This document shows, in pieces, positions 36,682 to 45,386 of a stretch of DNA of 56,492 bases. The notes under the pieces were generated by a model. It was not told the DNA's origin and ran no database searches. It saw nothing but the letters and a program-made list of their open reading frames with translations. The DNA is from Bradyrhizobium agreste. GTDB taxonomy: Bacteria > Pseudomonadota > Alphaproteobacteria > Rhizobiales > Xanthobacteraceae. Made by a program: the position numbers and the translations under genes. The stretch spans positions 1-56,492 of the forward strand of contig NZ_JACCHP010000032.1 in assembly GCF_016031625.1 (NCBI RefSeq). The letters are read 5' to 3'. The first letter of the stretch is position 1, and each line of letters opens with the position of its first letter.

Positions 36682-37080
36682 TTACCTATTCACCGCGCCA
36701 CCAACCGGCACTGATACTCCAGCAGTCGATCCAGCCCCCAATCCTTCTATGTTGACGTTCTGGGTTGGGGCAGTCCGCACGCCCATTTGTTTCGTCGCAT
36801 CGCCAACGTCGGGAAGCTGATCCACCGGCTGTTTCGTGTTGCCATAGCGTGTCACGGCGGCGCCCACGCGCCGGGCGTCGTACGCGATCCTGCGATCACC
36901 GACGTTTCGCGGCCACGGATGGATGGTGTGGGTGACCGCGTTGACCTCTTTGGCATTGCCGGCACTCATCGTGATGGTGTCGGAACGCTGGAAGTACCGG
37001 TCCACCTCGTCATGACCGGCGACCCCGTAACATCCCCCGAGCAGGAGCGGCGCGAACAGAGCCAGATACCTGATGGTCAT
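36682..37080 (-). CDS. Small lipoprotein in the tad locus (possible RcpB/CpaD equivalent)
   Basis: The product is 132 aa with lipobox LLGGC near residue 17. A central motif, HTIHPWPRNVGDRRIAYDAR, is similar to segments I associate with small lipoproteins in rhizobial tad loci. The C-terminus is Gly/Val-rich and probably disordered. A CpaD-type lipoprotein (usually over 200 aa) is not otherwise found here, so this one may fill the secretin-partner role; this is inference from position between the secretin and tadD genes. A strong ribosome site (AGAAGGAAG...GGGAG) precedes the ATG. Confidence 0.7.
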   Translation of the reverse strand: MTIRYLALFAPLLLGGCYGVAGHDEVDRYFQRSDTITMSAGNAKEVNAVTHTIHPWPRNVGDRRIAYDARRVGAAVTRYGNTKQPVDQLPDVGDATKQMGVRTAPTQNVNIEGLGAGSTAGVSVPVGGAVNR

Positions 37081-37094
37081 CTCCCGCTTCCTTC

Positions 37095-38768
37095 TCAGTT
37101 GAGCGTTTTTACGACCGGCTGGTTCGCAGCGGCCGGTGCCGGGATGGTCGCCGTCACCTCGGGAGCGATGATGTGCCCATAGGGTCCTTTAACGTCGCCT
37201 CCGGAGTTGACGTAGTCGTTGTAACGCTTGCGCACTTCCATCTGGCCATTGAGAAAGAAATCGACGTCGTTGGCTGGAAGGCGGGAGTCGAGCGGCGACG
37301 CCAGTTGCTGACCGGGTGCGGCCGGTGCCACCAGGCGCGGCGTCACGATGATGACGAGATCGGTTTCCTCCTGCTGGTACGACTTGCTGCTGAACAAGGC
37401 TCCCAGCACGGGCACCGAGCCGATCCAGGGCAATTGCGAAACGTCCTGACGGTTGCGGGTTTGCAACAGGCCGGCGATTGCAAAGCTCTGGCCGTCGCGC
37501 AATTCCACCGTCGTGCGCGCATCGCGGCGGGTCAATGCCGGAACGGTCGTGCCCTGAATCGTCACCGCATTGGCGAAATCAAGCTCGCTGACCGACGGCT
37601 CCACCCGAAGGTTGATCACGCCCCGCGAGAGCACGGTAGGGACAAAGGCTAGTTCGACACCGAACTTCTTGTAGTCGATGGTGATGGTGGGAAAGCCGTT
37701 CGCCGTTGTGTTCGGTATCGGCACTGGAAACTCACCGCCAGCCAGGAAGCGGGCGGCATCGCCGGAGAGCGTGGTCAAGTTTGGCTCCGCCAGCCGGCGG
37801 GCCAATCCTTTGGTTTCCAGCGCCGAGATCAACAAGTCCACCGAACCGCCATTGCTGGTTCGGACGATGCTGGTCAACAAGCTTCCGAACGGGATGGGAG
37901 CCACACCACCCGCGGTGCCAAGAAGAGTCCCCACTGTTCCGAGTATCGGAAGACTGCCAGCAGGATTGGCGCCAACAGGAGTGCTGCTGGGACTAAGAGC
38001 GCTAGTGGTGCCGGTGGTAGGTACCCTAGTGAGACCATTGACGCCGCCGATGGGTGCCCGCCCGATGGCCGTGGTTGAACCAAGACCGGTATTCCCCACA
38101 TTGGTGCCATTAGCATTCGCCGCATACAGATTGACACCGAGGTTGCGGCCGGCATCCCGGGTGACCTCGAGAAAGCGCACCTCCAGCATCACCTGCTGCG
38201 GCGCCGCGACACTCATCGCGTTGACGACAGTGCCCCCCTTCGCGACTGTGCTGGTGGCGATCGCCATGGCCCGCTCGGCCGTAACGGCATCGGCGGCCGT
38301 TCCGCTGAGCACCACCTGGCCCTCCGAAGCCGAGACGCGGATTCCGTGCCCGCCAGTGCTGCTGCGGATGTTCTGCTGGAGATTGCCGGTATCGATCACG
38401 ACCTCGACGTCGAGGATGCCGATCTGCTTCATCGAGGAGTCGAGCAGGATGACATTGGTGGTGCCGGTCTGCTTGCCCTGGACGTAGATCAGGTGATCGC
38501 TGAGCGACTTCACGTCCACAATGTCAGGCGAGCCGGCCACGATAGTTGCGAAAGCCGTATCGACCTTGAAGGTGCGTGACTTGTTGACGACCACCTTGAC
38601 TCGCTGGACGTCGTTCATTTCGCTGACGAAGACGCCGCCGGAGGAGCCCCGCCGGTCTGCAGCCGTCGCGCGGTCAGCGGACGCAAAGGAGGCGAGCGCC
38701 GCGCCAAGACCCATCACGCTGAAGGCCAGAAGCCCCCCTACCTTACCCGAAATGCGACCGCCACCCAT
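37095..38768 (-). CDS. cpaC: Outer-membrane secretin of the Flp pilus (CpaC/RcpA)
   Basis: The product is 557 aa. Signal peptide (about 1-37), then an N-terminal domain with the pilus-secretin pattern VVVNKSRTFKVD and SDHLIYVQGKQTGTTNVILLD, a BON-like part (VRVSASEG-type, about 143-205) and the secretin domain (about 210-500) with VMLEVRFLEVTRDAGRNLGV, LAEPNLTTLSGDAARFLAGG and QDVSQLPWIGSVPVLGALF. It forms the outer-membrane ring through which the pilus leaves. A Gly/Thr/Pro-rich segment (about 225-300) interrupts the secretin domain. A G-rich ribosome site precedes the ATG. A 434-base gap lies before this gene, so it may have its own promoter. Confidence 0.93.
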   Translation of the reverse strand: MGGGRISGKVGGLLAFSVMGLGAALASFASADRATAADRRGSSGGVFVSEMNDVQRVKVVVNKSRTFKVDTAFATIVAGSPDIVDVKSLSDHLIYVQGKQTGTTNVILLDSSMKQIGILDVEVVIDTGNLQQNIRSSTGGHGIRVSASEGQVVLSGTAADAVTAERAMAIATSTVAKGGTVVNAMSVAAPQQVMLEVRFLEVTRDAGRNLGVNLYAANANGTNVGNTGLGSTTAIGRAPIGGVNGLTRVPTTGTTSALSPSSTPVGANPAGSLPILGTVGTLLGTAGGVAPIPFGSLLTSIVRTSNGGSVDLLISALETKGLARRLAEPNLTTLSGDAARFLAGGEFPVPIPNTTANGFPTITIDYKKFGVELAFVPTVLSRGVINLRVEPSVSELDFANAVTIQGTTVPALTRRDARTTVELRDGQSFAIAGLLQTRNRQDVSQLPWIGSVPVLGALFSSKSYQQEETDLVIIVTPRLVAPAAPGQQLASPLDSRLPANDVDFFLNGQMEVRKRYNDYVNSGGDVKGPYGHIIAPEVTATIPAPAAANQPVVKTLN

Positions 38769-39202
38769 TCGAGTCCCCCCGCTGCGATCCGCGGCATCCC
38801 CGCAAATCTACGTGCTCGATATCCCCAACAGTTGCCCTCTGCGCACCACGTCCCAGAGCTTACAAGCTGTCCGACTACAATTCGTTACTTCGCGTTTCCA
38901 AGATCATCGTCCTTGATGCTGCCTGCTTGCAAGAAGAGACGCTTACCGCACAGCCTCAAGTCGCAAAGAAAACTTTCCAATGTTGCCGGCGCGCATCATT
39001 TCTCTCTGCAGAACTGCTGCAGCACAGCCACGTTTGCGCGAGATTCCGTCGTCGCTCACGATCGAACGGCGTCGGCTCGCAGTCTTCAAACGGCACTTGG
39101 CCAGGCTCAGATCGCTTTGGCGCGGTTCCATTCCGAGGCGACTGTCCAGCTCGAGCGCCGACCCGAGGCCAAGATGGGTAAGGTACGCTGCCATATTTTG
39201 CG
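38769..39202 (-). promoter_or_regulatory. 434-base gap inside the tad block, before the secretin gene
   Basis: This is the only long gap in the tad block. I see no convincing gene in it. It probably contains a promoter for the secretin-lipoprotein-tadD set and perhaps a terminator after tadE. I cannot point to exact promoter boxes. Confidence 0.4.
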
Positions 39203-39619
39203 CTAAAAGGGAATTTGCGTTGACGCGCTCGGCGCATTGAGTGCCGTGCCCCATATCGGCATCAGCATGGTGAAGCCGGCTTGAGAAGCGGTCACGGTCA
39301 AATTGCTGCCGCTGGATGCCACGTTCAACGTCGGCGTGAGACCGCCGCGATACAGGAACGGCGCCGCGTTCTGCTTAGCGGTCGTGGACATGGGATCGCC
39401 CGCGCAGCTTGACGGCGACTGAGGCGGGCTTTGAAGCAAGGCAGGCGTGTAGCAGTTGATCATGACCGCTCGGGCCCCGGCGCTCGCGAGCGTCCGCAAG
39501 GACTGCATCGTAATCGCATACCGTCCGAGATCGAAGATGGCGAAAATCAACATAAAAAGAGGCACGAAGGCGAGGATGAATTCGAACGATGCCATGCCCC
39601 GCTGATCGAGCTTTCTCAT
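39203..39619 (-). CDS. tadE: TadE-family pseudopilin
   Basis: The product is 138 aa. The prepilin-like N-terminus KLDQRGMASFEFILAFVPLF has Gly followed by Glu at +5 and a membrane helix, as in TadE/TadF minor pilins cut by the CpaA/TadV-type peptidase. The remaining 95 residues are polar with two Cys. Its ATG overlaps the tadG stop (TGATG); an alternative GTG at 39622 would give a 4-base overlap. It is translationally coupled to tadG. Confidence 0.85.
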   Translation of the reverse strand: MRKLDQRGMASFEFILAFVPLFMLIFAIFDLGRYAITMQSLRTLASAGARAVMINCYTPALLQSPPQSPSSCAGDPMSTTAKQNAAPFLYRGGLTPTLNVASSGSNLTVTASQAGFTMLMPIWGTALNAPSASTQIPF

Positions 39620-41007
39620 CACTGCACCAAGCGGACAACTTGGGTGTAGGGGACGGTGACCGGATTACATCCATCCGTGCTCAGGAAGCCGCCACCGCCC
39701 ATGGTGAGTGTTTTGGCGATCACTTGTGAACAGGTCGTATTGGAACTGCTAGTCGATCCGTTCCACGTAACATCGACCTTCGGGAAATACATCGCACCAC
39801 CCAGTTTAACGGTACCACCGTTGATGTCGACTTTGTTGCTGCTCTTGCTTGGTGCCTGATCATCAATCAGAACGCCGTTCAGATCAGAAGAGAAAGGGTT
39901 GGTGTAAGGCGCGGACAGCTCAACTACAGCGCCGGCTGCGATGGAAAGGCTGGAATCCCCGAGTAGTACGAGGGTTACACCTTTACCTGTGCCCGATGGT
40001 GAAGCGGTCGGCCAGGGCGTGCAGGCGGTGCAGGTGACCGTTCCGGCAAAAGTTATCGTTGCATTGTAGAAAAAGTACGTTCCGGGGGCAAAATCTACGG
40101 TGCCTCCGGCGTTCACCTTCAGACTGCTGTACACCCCGCTAGCGCTGTTCCCGCTCAGCGAACATGTATTACCATTGGTAACATTGCCACTACCGCATGG
40201 TTTTGTTGATGGGCCAGTCCTGCTGTTGAACGATTCACTGTCCAATTTGCTGAGCGGATTGTTGGCGTACGGCATGAAATAGTTGTGCGTGACGCCGGGA
40301 TTGGCGCAGGTGCTCGTTGGACTACAGCCGGTTGCACCAAGAACAGCCCATCCCGAACCGGTGAACGTGGCAGTGCTGGCAAATTGAACACTGGCGTCCG
40401 ACATTATCGGGCAACCCGTGCCGTTGTTGCTGACGTTACCGGCAATTTTGAGCGCCCCTCCGCCGCCGTTCGGATCAGGTCCAAGCGCCAAGGCGCACAC
40501 CTTGCTCGGTAGTTCGACCAGAGCGATGGCTTGGGCGGGGATATTCACGGTCGTCAAACCCAGCACTGCCGACAAGTAGGCCGGCTGTTGCTGACTGACG
40601 CGGGCGCGAACGGCGTTACCGCCGCCTCCTGCGGGCGGCGTTGTGAACGCACCCGCACTGTAGCTGCCGATATCGATCTGCACGGCCCGCGAGATTCCTG
40701 TTGGAAGGCTGGTCGCACAGTTGGTGCCCGGATAGGCCGTATCGCCGAGGTTGCAGAACCCGTTCTGTGCCGCGAATTCCTTGGCGTGATAATCCACTGA
40801 TGTATCGCAGAGCACACCAGCATTCCCGCATGCGAGTCGCAAGGCACCCGAATAGGCCGCTGCATCGGCGGCATTCTGCGCGTGCTGCCTGGTGACGTAC
40901 CATGATCCGGCCTCGGCCCCGAGTGCGACCACGCCGATGAGCGGCACCAGGGCGATCACAGTCGCGAATGCGGCCGAGCCTCGTTTGGAACGGAGCAGAC
41001 TACGCAT
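39619..41007 (-). CDS. tadG: TadG-like pilus protein without obvious vWA domain
   Basis: The product is 462 aa. The N-terminus SKRGSAAFATVIALVPLIG and then AADAAAYSGALRLACG match the putative Flp pilus-assembly TadE/G-like (PF13400-type) region. The rest is Gly/Ser/Thr-rich with many Cys and repeated short beta motifs (ALKIAGNVSNNGTG, ASVQFASTATFTGSGW, GVTLVLLGDSSLSIAAG), suggesting a beta-helix-like outer part. I do not see the MIDAS motif (DxSxS) of the von Willebrand A domain found in classical TadG. AGGTG lies before the ATG. It would anchor in the inner membrane and act in pilus assembly or sensing. Confidence 0.8.
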   Translation of the reverse strand: MRSLLRSKRGSAAFATVIALVPLIGVVALGAEAGSWYVTRQHAQNAADAAAYSGALRLACGNAGVLCDTSVDYHAKEFAAQNGFCNLGDTAYPGTNCATSLPTGISRAVQIDIGSYSAGAFTTPPAGGGGNAVRARVSQQQPAYLSAVLGLTTVNIPAQAIALVELPSKVCALALGPDPNGGGGALKIAGNVSNNGTGCPIMSDASVQFASTATFTGSGWAVLGATGCSPTSTCANPGVTHNYFMPYANNPLSKLDSESFNSRTGPSTKPCGSGNVTNGNTCSLSGNSASGVYSSLKVNAGGTVDFAPGTYFFYNATITFAGTVTCTACTPWPTASPSGTGKGVTLVLLGDSSLSIAAGAVVELSAPYTNPFSSDLNGVLIDDQAPSKSSNKVDINGGTVKLGGAMYFPKVDVTWNGSTSSSNTTCSQVIAKTLTMGGGGFLSTDGCNPVTVPYTQVVRLVQ

Positions 41008-41015
41008 GGAAGCAC

Positions 41016-41534
41016 CTACTGGAAGCGTTCAGAGTAAGGCAGCGTGTACGTACAGCTGTTGGGGCACAGCACCGACGTCAACACAATCGGCGCCAAAGTG
41101 ACAGTTGTCGAAAACGTAAAGTATTTGGGAGTCGCACCGAGATTGCCGGAGTTGCAGACAGTGCTTCCGCACATGACCTGGATGTTGCCGATGGTATACC
41201 CAGCGACTGTCGTCTGCAGCGTCGACACCCAGGTCCCCGGGTTCGCCGGGTCGGGCGGATTTTTGTATTGGATGTATTGCCCGAAAGAGCGCAGCGCCGA
41301 CCACGCGGAGATGAACCGGAAGCCCGCGGCAGCGACGTCGGCGAGCGGCATCAGCAGGCTCGCCACCAAGAAAATGTAGACGATAACCGTCTCGAACGCG
41401 ACGGCGCCGCGCTGATCGGCGATGAAGGACCCTCTACGAGACGCGCGCCTGCCTCGACGGGGACTTGCCACGTGCGATCGCGGCAGCCGAGCCGCAGCGA
41501 TTTGAACCAAGTCCACCACAATCCGGCCACGCAT
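41016..41534 (-). CDS. TadE/TadF-like pilus protein
   Basis: The product is 172 aa. After a basic lead of about 37 residues comes FIADQRGAVAFETVIVYIF, a pseudopilin-type cleavage pattern (Gly, then Glu at +5) with a membrane helix. The C-terminal part is beta-rich with four Cys (VMCGSTVCNSG, LCPNSCTY), probably two disulfides in the periplasm. It is the first of three TadE/G-type genes in the locus. It starts 6 bases after the methyltransferase-like gene. Confidence 0.8.
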   Translation of the reverse strand: MRGRIVVDLVQIAAARLPRSHVASPRRGRRASRRGSFIADQRGAVAFETVIVYIFLVASLLMPLADVAAAGFRFISAWSALRSFGQYIQYKNPPDPANPGTWVSTLQTTVAGYTIGNIQVMCGSTVCNSGNLGATPKYFTFSTTVTLAPIVLTSVLCPNSCTYTLPYSERFQ

Positions 41535-41540
41535 AGCCGC

Positions 41541-42188
41541 TCACCAAACGTAAGGAATCACTCGCCAACGTGATGCTTCGTAACTCGAATACTCAGGACA
41601 ATTGCGCCGAAGCAGGTCTTCCTCGTAAAGGATTCGGCAGACCTGAATGCCTATATGCAGGACCAGTACGATCAGCGTAACCGGTGTCAGGTATTGCAGC
41701 ACGACGCCGAGCACCACGATTTCTTCCGCGACATAGAGCGGGTGCTTGATCCATCGATACGGACCGGTCTGGACCACCGAGCGCGCCTGCGGCACTAGGC
41801 TGAACGATCGACCCAGATGTCGGATGGTGACAAGCATCATGATCGTGCCGACCAGCACGCAGGCCGTCGATGCCAGGTTGGGCAGCGTGTCGTCGGTTTT
41901 GCCGAGGAAGCTGATCGTCCATGGCAGATAGCTGCCGACGAAGGCAGCTATTCTTGGAAGCGGGCCGTCTGCATGCGCCTTTGCCGGTGAGCGTGTCATG
42001 ATCAACAGCGCCAGGAGCATGTAGAAGATGCCAAGGCAAAAGCTCGACAGGAGCGAGGGCCATGGATCGGTCAGCGACGCCCCGATTCTGACGGCGACGC
42101 AAAGAGCCAGCAACAAGAACCACAAGCTGCCGAGCAACCGCATGATCCGGTCGTAAGATCCGCTCTTAGTGAGGGCAATTGTGCTCAT
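41541..42188 (-). CDS. Isoprenylcysteine carboxyl methyltransferase-like membrane protein
   Basis: The product is 215 aa with five to six membrane helices. The ICMT/PEMT hallmark is seen: VQTGPYRWIKHPLYVAEEIV, then EEDLLRRNCPEYSSYEAS near the C-terminus, which bind S-adenosylmethionine and acceptor in the membrane. In bacteria this broad family methylates isoprenoid, lipid or small-molecule substrates; protein isoprenylcysteine is not expected. It lies within the tad operon, 2 bases after tadC and 6 before a tadE-like gene, so it is co-expressed with pilus genes. Its job there is unknown. Confidence 0.82.
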   Translation of the reverse strand: MSTIALTKSGSYDRIMRLLGSLWFLLLALCVAVRIGASLTDPWPSLLSSFCLGIFYMLLALLIMTRSPAKAHADGPLPRIAAFVGSYLPWTISFLGKTDDTLPNLASTACVLVGTIMMLVTIRHLGRSFSLVPQARSVVQTGPYRWIKHPLYVAEEIVVLGVVLQYLTPVTLIVLVLHIGIQVCRILYEEDLLRRNCPEYSSYEASRWRVIPYVW

Positions 42189-42190
42189 GG

Positions 42191-43099
42191 CTACTTTCCG
42201 AAGCTGGCGAACGAACGCACGAGGTGCAGAACGGGACTTCCTCCCATGATGACGAACATGGCTGGGAGCAGGAACAGCACCATCGGAATGGTCAGCTTGG
42301 CGCCCAACTTGTGCGCCCTTTCTTCCAGCTTGGTGATACGTTCCCGCCGCAGGTCGAGCGCGATACTGCGTAGCGCCTGGCCCAACGGCGTTCCGTATTG
42401 CAGGCTCTGGCTGATCATCGTGCCGAACCGGCGGAGACCATCCGAAGTGGCCGCCAAGTTCTCGAATGCTTCGACGCGACTTGGCAGTATCCGGAGATCA
42501 TCAAGAAGACGGTGCAGCACCCAGGCCATGGCAGGATTGGTCGACTTCATTTCTTCGGCGACACGCCCCAGCCCGCTTTCCAGGCCCATTCCCGCCTCGC
42601 TGCATACGATCAGCAAATCGATCATATCCGGCGTGCCCAGCCGAATGGCAGCATCAAAGCGCCGCTTCATCACCGACAGAGCCAATCGCGGACCCAAGAT
42701 TCCGATCGCCACACCCATCAGCGCGAAGACCAGCACGTCGGCAGGTCCCCTTCCCGAAACTTGCGCCAGCAGCAGCGCAATGACCGGCAGCGCGACCATG
42801 CTGACGACCTTGATGCCGATCCAGATCGGCAAGGTTCTATGATGATTGAAACCGGATGAGTGGAGGATCGTTCGGAGCTCCTCCAGATTCTCCTCGGCGT
42901 AAAAGCGCCGATACCGCGTGCCCAGCCATGAAAACAAACCGGTCAGGTCTTTGAAGGGGGCTGACCGGTAAGGGATACCCATCACCGCGTTTGACACCCG
43001 CGTGTCCAATGCACGGATGTGTAGTTCGCGGATAATCAACATGCAGGCCGCAGTCCCAGCTGCGACTGCGAGGGCCACCAGACTGAGACCAAAAGTCAT
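42191..43099 (-). CDS. tadC: Flp pilus inner-membrane platform protein TadC
   Basis: The product is 302 aa, a GspF/T2SSF-type platform protein with membrane helices near the N-terminus, centre and C-terminus. Family motifs are GTPDMIDLLIVCSEAGMGLE, SLQYGTPLGQALRSIA and RRERITKLEERAHKLGAKL. With TadB it forms the inner-membrane base that the TadA ATPase drives. The start overlaps the tadB stop by 4 bases (ATGA), which decides for ATG 43099 over the longer frame from 43126. Confidence 0.92.
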   Translation of the reverse strand: MTFGLSLVALAVAAGTAACMLIIRELHIRALDTRVSNAVMGIPYRSAPFKDLTGLFSWLGTRYRRFYAEENLEELRTILHSSGFNHHRTLPIWIGIKVVSMVALPVIALLLAQVSGRGPADVLVFALMGVAIGILGPRLALSVMKRRFDAAIRLGTPDMIDLLIVCSEAGMGLESGLGRVAEEMKSTNPAMAWVLHRLLDDLRILPSRVEAFENLAATSDGLRRFGTMISQSLQYGTPLGQALRSIALDLRRERITKLEERAHKLGAKLTIPMVLFLLPAMFVIMGGSPVLHLVRSFASFGK

Positions 43100-44028
43100 A
43101 GTTCTGTTTCCCGCCTGACCATCCAACTTATCACCAGATGCCCGACGAGCACCGAGACTATCGCGTAAGCCAGAAGCTTGTTTCCAGTCGGATCAGAGAA
43201 CAGCAGATCGACATTCTGCGGATTGGCCGCGTATAGCAATGCTCCGGCAATCAAGGGCGAGATCGTGAGTGCCCGCGAGGAAAAAATCACTTCTCCCGCG
43301 AGCGCCTTGGCGCGGGCTGCGAGAGCAACACGCTGACTCACTGTGTCGCCCAGCGTCTGCAAGGTCTCGGCCAAGCTGCCGCCGGACTTCAACTGGACTG
43401 CAAGTGTCACCGCAAACATCGCATACTCTGCCACGTGCGTTCGCCGATAGACGGCTTCGACGGCTTCCTCCGGAGGTCTTCCCAGATTCACTTCGCTGCA
43501 TACGATTGCAAACTGCCCGGAAGTTGGCTGCGGCATCTCGCGCGCGATGGTGCGAAATGCTTCGTGCACGGGCAGACCCGATCGAACCGTACTCGTCACC
43601 AGCTGAATGGCGTCAGGCAATTGTCGGAACAGTTGACTGGCGAAGCGACGTTGTTGCCAACCAAACAGACCTCGCACGACCACTATGGCGGCAATTGCAG
43701 CCGCGACAGACACGTAGAAAATGGAAAATCCCAGCAGGCGATTAGAGCAGAAGATCGCTGCTACCGTGATGACGGCAGCAAGCAGCACATACGCCGGATG
43801 CCAGGCGTGAACCATCTCGGGCCTGTAATTGGCCAAACGATGGAGAAGCAGATGCCGGGATCCGGTCTCCGCCCGGCGAATCGATGGTAGGTTGGCCGGA
43901 TGGGAGGCCGGTAGAGCGACCGCCAGCCGGCGGTCCATGCGTCGCTCCCGACCGTCGAGCCACAAGGAGCTGACGGCTGCACACATCGCAAGCACCAGAA
44001 CAGCGACGATCACGAACTCTGGTATCAT
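43096..44028 (-). CDS. tadB: Flp pilus inner-membrane platform protein TadB
   Basis: The product is 310 aa with N-terminal, paired central and C-terminal membrane helices. The T2SSF-type domain (about 130-290) has QLPDAIQLVTSTVRSGLPVH, AIVCSEVNLGRPPEEAVEAV and QLKSGGSLAETLQTLGDTV. It works with TadC as the platform for Flp pilus assembly. The start overlaps the cpaF stop by 4 bases (ATGA). Confidence 0.92.
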   Translation of the reverse strand: MIPEFVIVAVLVLAMCAAVSSLWLDGRERRMDRRLAVALPASHPANLPSIRRAETGSRHLLLHRLANYRPEMVHAWHPAYVLLAAVITVAAIFCSNRLLGFSIFYVSVAAAIAAIVVVRGLFGWQQRRFASQLFRQLPDAIQLVTSTVRSGLPVHEAFRTIAREMPQPTSGQFAIVCSEVNLGRPPEEAVEAVYRRTHVAEYAMFAVTLAVQLKSGGSLAETLQTLGDTVSQRVALAARAKALAGEVIFSSRALTISPLIAGALLYAANPQNVDLLFSDPTGNKLLAYAIVSVLVGHLVISWMVRRETEL

Positions 44029-45386
44029 ATCTGCCTCACTGCCTCGGCCCAGGCGCGATCAAGCCCGAAATAGACAAGACGGCTTTTGAATTTCGGGACT
44101 GCAAGGCTGGCCCTGTAGGTGCCCGAGATCCGCCCATGCTCATCCTCCTCCTGGTATTCGAAGGTTGCGATGTCATTGGTGGTGATCACATCCGATTCCA
44201 GCCCCATCACCTCGCTGATCTGGATAATGCGACGTTGCCCATCGCGCATGCGTTCGACTTGCACGATGAGATCCAGCGCAGCGACGATCTGGGTTCGAAT
44301 GGCTCGGGACGGCAGATTCACCTGCCCCATCTGCACCATGTTCTCGATGCGGGTCAGGGCATCGCGGGCGCTATTGGCATGGACCGTGGAGATCGAACCA
44401 TCATGGCCGGTGTTCATCGCCTGCAGCATGTCGAACGCTTCAGCGCCGCGCACCTCGCCCACGACGATCCGGTCGGGGCGCATGCGCAGGGCATTCCACA
44501 AGAGATCGCGCTGTGTCACCTGCCCCGTGCCTTCGAGACTGGGAGGCCGGGTCTCCAGGCTGATCACGTGCGGCTGCTGAAGCTGCAACTCTGCCGCATC
44601 CTCGATGGTAACGACCCGTTCGCTATGATCGATGAACTGGCTCATGGCGTTGAGCAGCGTCGTCTTGCCGGACCCGGTGCCGCCGGAGACCAGAATATTG
44701 AGCCGACACCGGGCGGCGATCTCCAGCAATTGGCCGATGGCCGCGGTCATTGAACCGTTTTCGACCATTGCGGCGATATCCAGACGGCGGCTCGGAAATT
44801 TTCGGATCGAGATGCAGGGGCTATGGATCGCCAGCGGCGGGAAGATGATGTTGACGCGGCTGCCATCGGGCAAGCGGCAATCCACCATCGGACTGGATTC
44901 GTCGATCCGCCGCCCAACTTGCGCGGCAATTTTCTGGGCCACCGATGCGATGTGATCATTGTCGCGGAAGCGCACCGCGATCCGCTCCAGCTTGCCGGCT
45001 CGTTCGACATAAACGTTGCTCGGTCCGTTGATCATGATGTCGTTAATTGACTGATCGAGCAGAAGCGGACGCAGCGGTCCATAGCCGGTCATGTCGTCCG
45101 CAATCTCATCTGCCAATTGAAGCTGCTCGCGGCCCGACAGTTCGAGCCGTTCCTCATTGGCAATTCCATGGATGATTTCCTCGATCTCCCTCCGAAGGAC
45201 GTCACGCGAAACAGTTGCGGCCACCGATGGCTCAATCTGCTCGATGACGCGTTCGCGCAGTGAAGCTGGCATCACTGGCCGGGCAATCGAAGGCTCGTCG
45301 CGCCTTGACGTTGATGCAGGCACGCTTGGCGTCGATGCAGGCAAGCGAACCGGCGTTTCCTCGTCGCGCCTACCAAACTTTCTCAT
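44025..45386 (-). CDS. cpaF: Flp pilus assembly ATPase CpaF/TadA
   Basis: The product is 453 aa, a secretion-type hexameric ATPase. Walker A GGTGSGKTT is at 235-243, with Walker B IVVGEVRGAEAFDMLQAM and His box DGSISTVHANS. The N-terminal part has a disordered lead of about 45 residues, then the helical domain and LLLDQSINDIMINGP. It hydrolyses ATP at the membrane to drive pilin polymerisation (and in some systems retraction). It is coupled to cpaE upstream and tadB downstream by 4-base overlaps. Confidence 0.95.
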   Translation of the reverse strand: MRKFGRRDEETPVRLPASTPSVPASTSRRDEPSIARPVMPASLRERVIEQIEPSVAATVSRDVLRREIEEIIHGIANEERLELSGREQLQLADEIADDMTGYGPLRPLLLDQSINDIMINGPSNVYVERAGKLERIAVRFRDNDHIASVAQKIAAQVGRRIDESSPMVDCRLPDGSRVNIIFPPLAIHSPCISIRKFPSRRLDIAAMVENGSMTAAIGQLLEIAARCRLNILVSGGTGSGKTTLLNAMSQFIDHSERVVTIEDAAELQLQQPHVISLETRPPSLEGTGQVTQRDLLWNALRMRPDRIVVGEVRGAEAFDMLQAMNTGHDGSISTVHANSARDALTRIENMVQMGQVNLPSRAIRTQIVAALDLIVQVERMRDGQRRIIQISEVMGLESDVITTNDIATFEYQEEDEHGRISGTYRASLAVPKFKSRLVYFGLDRAWAEAVRQI

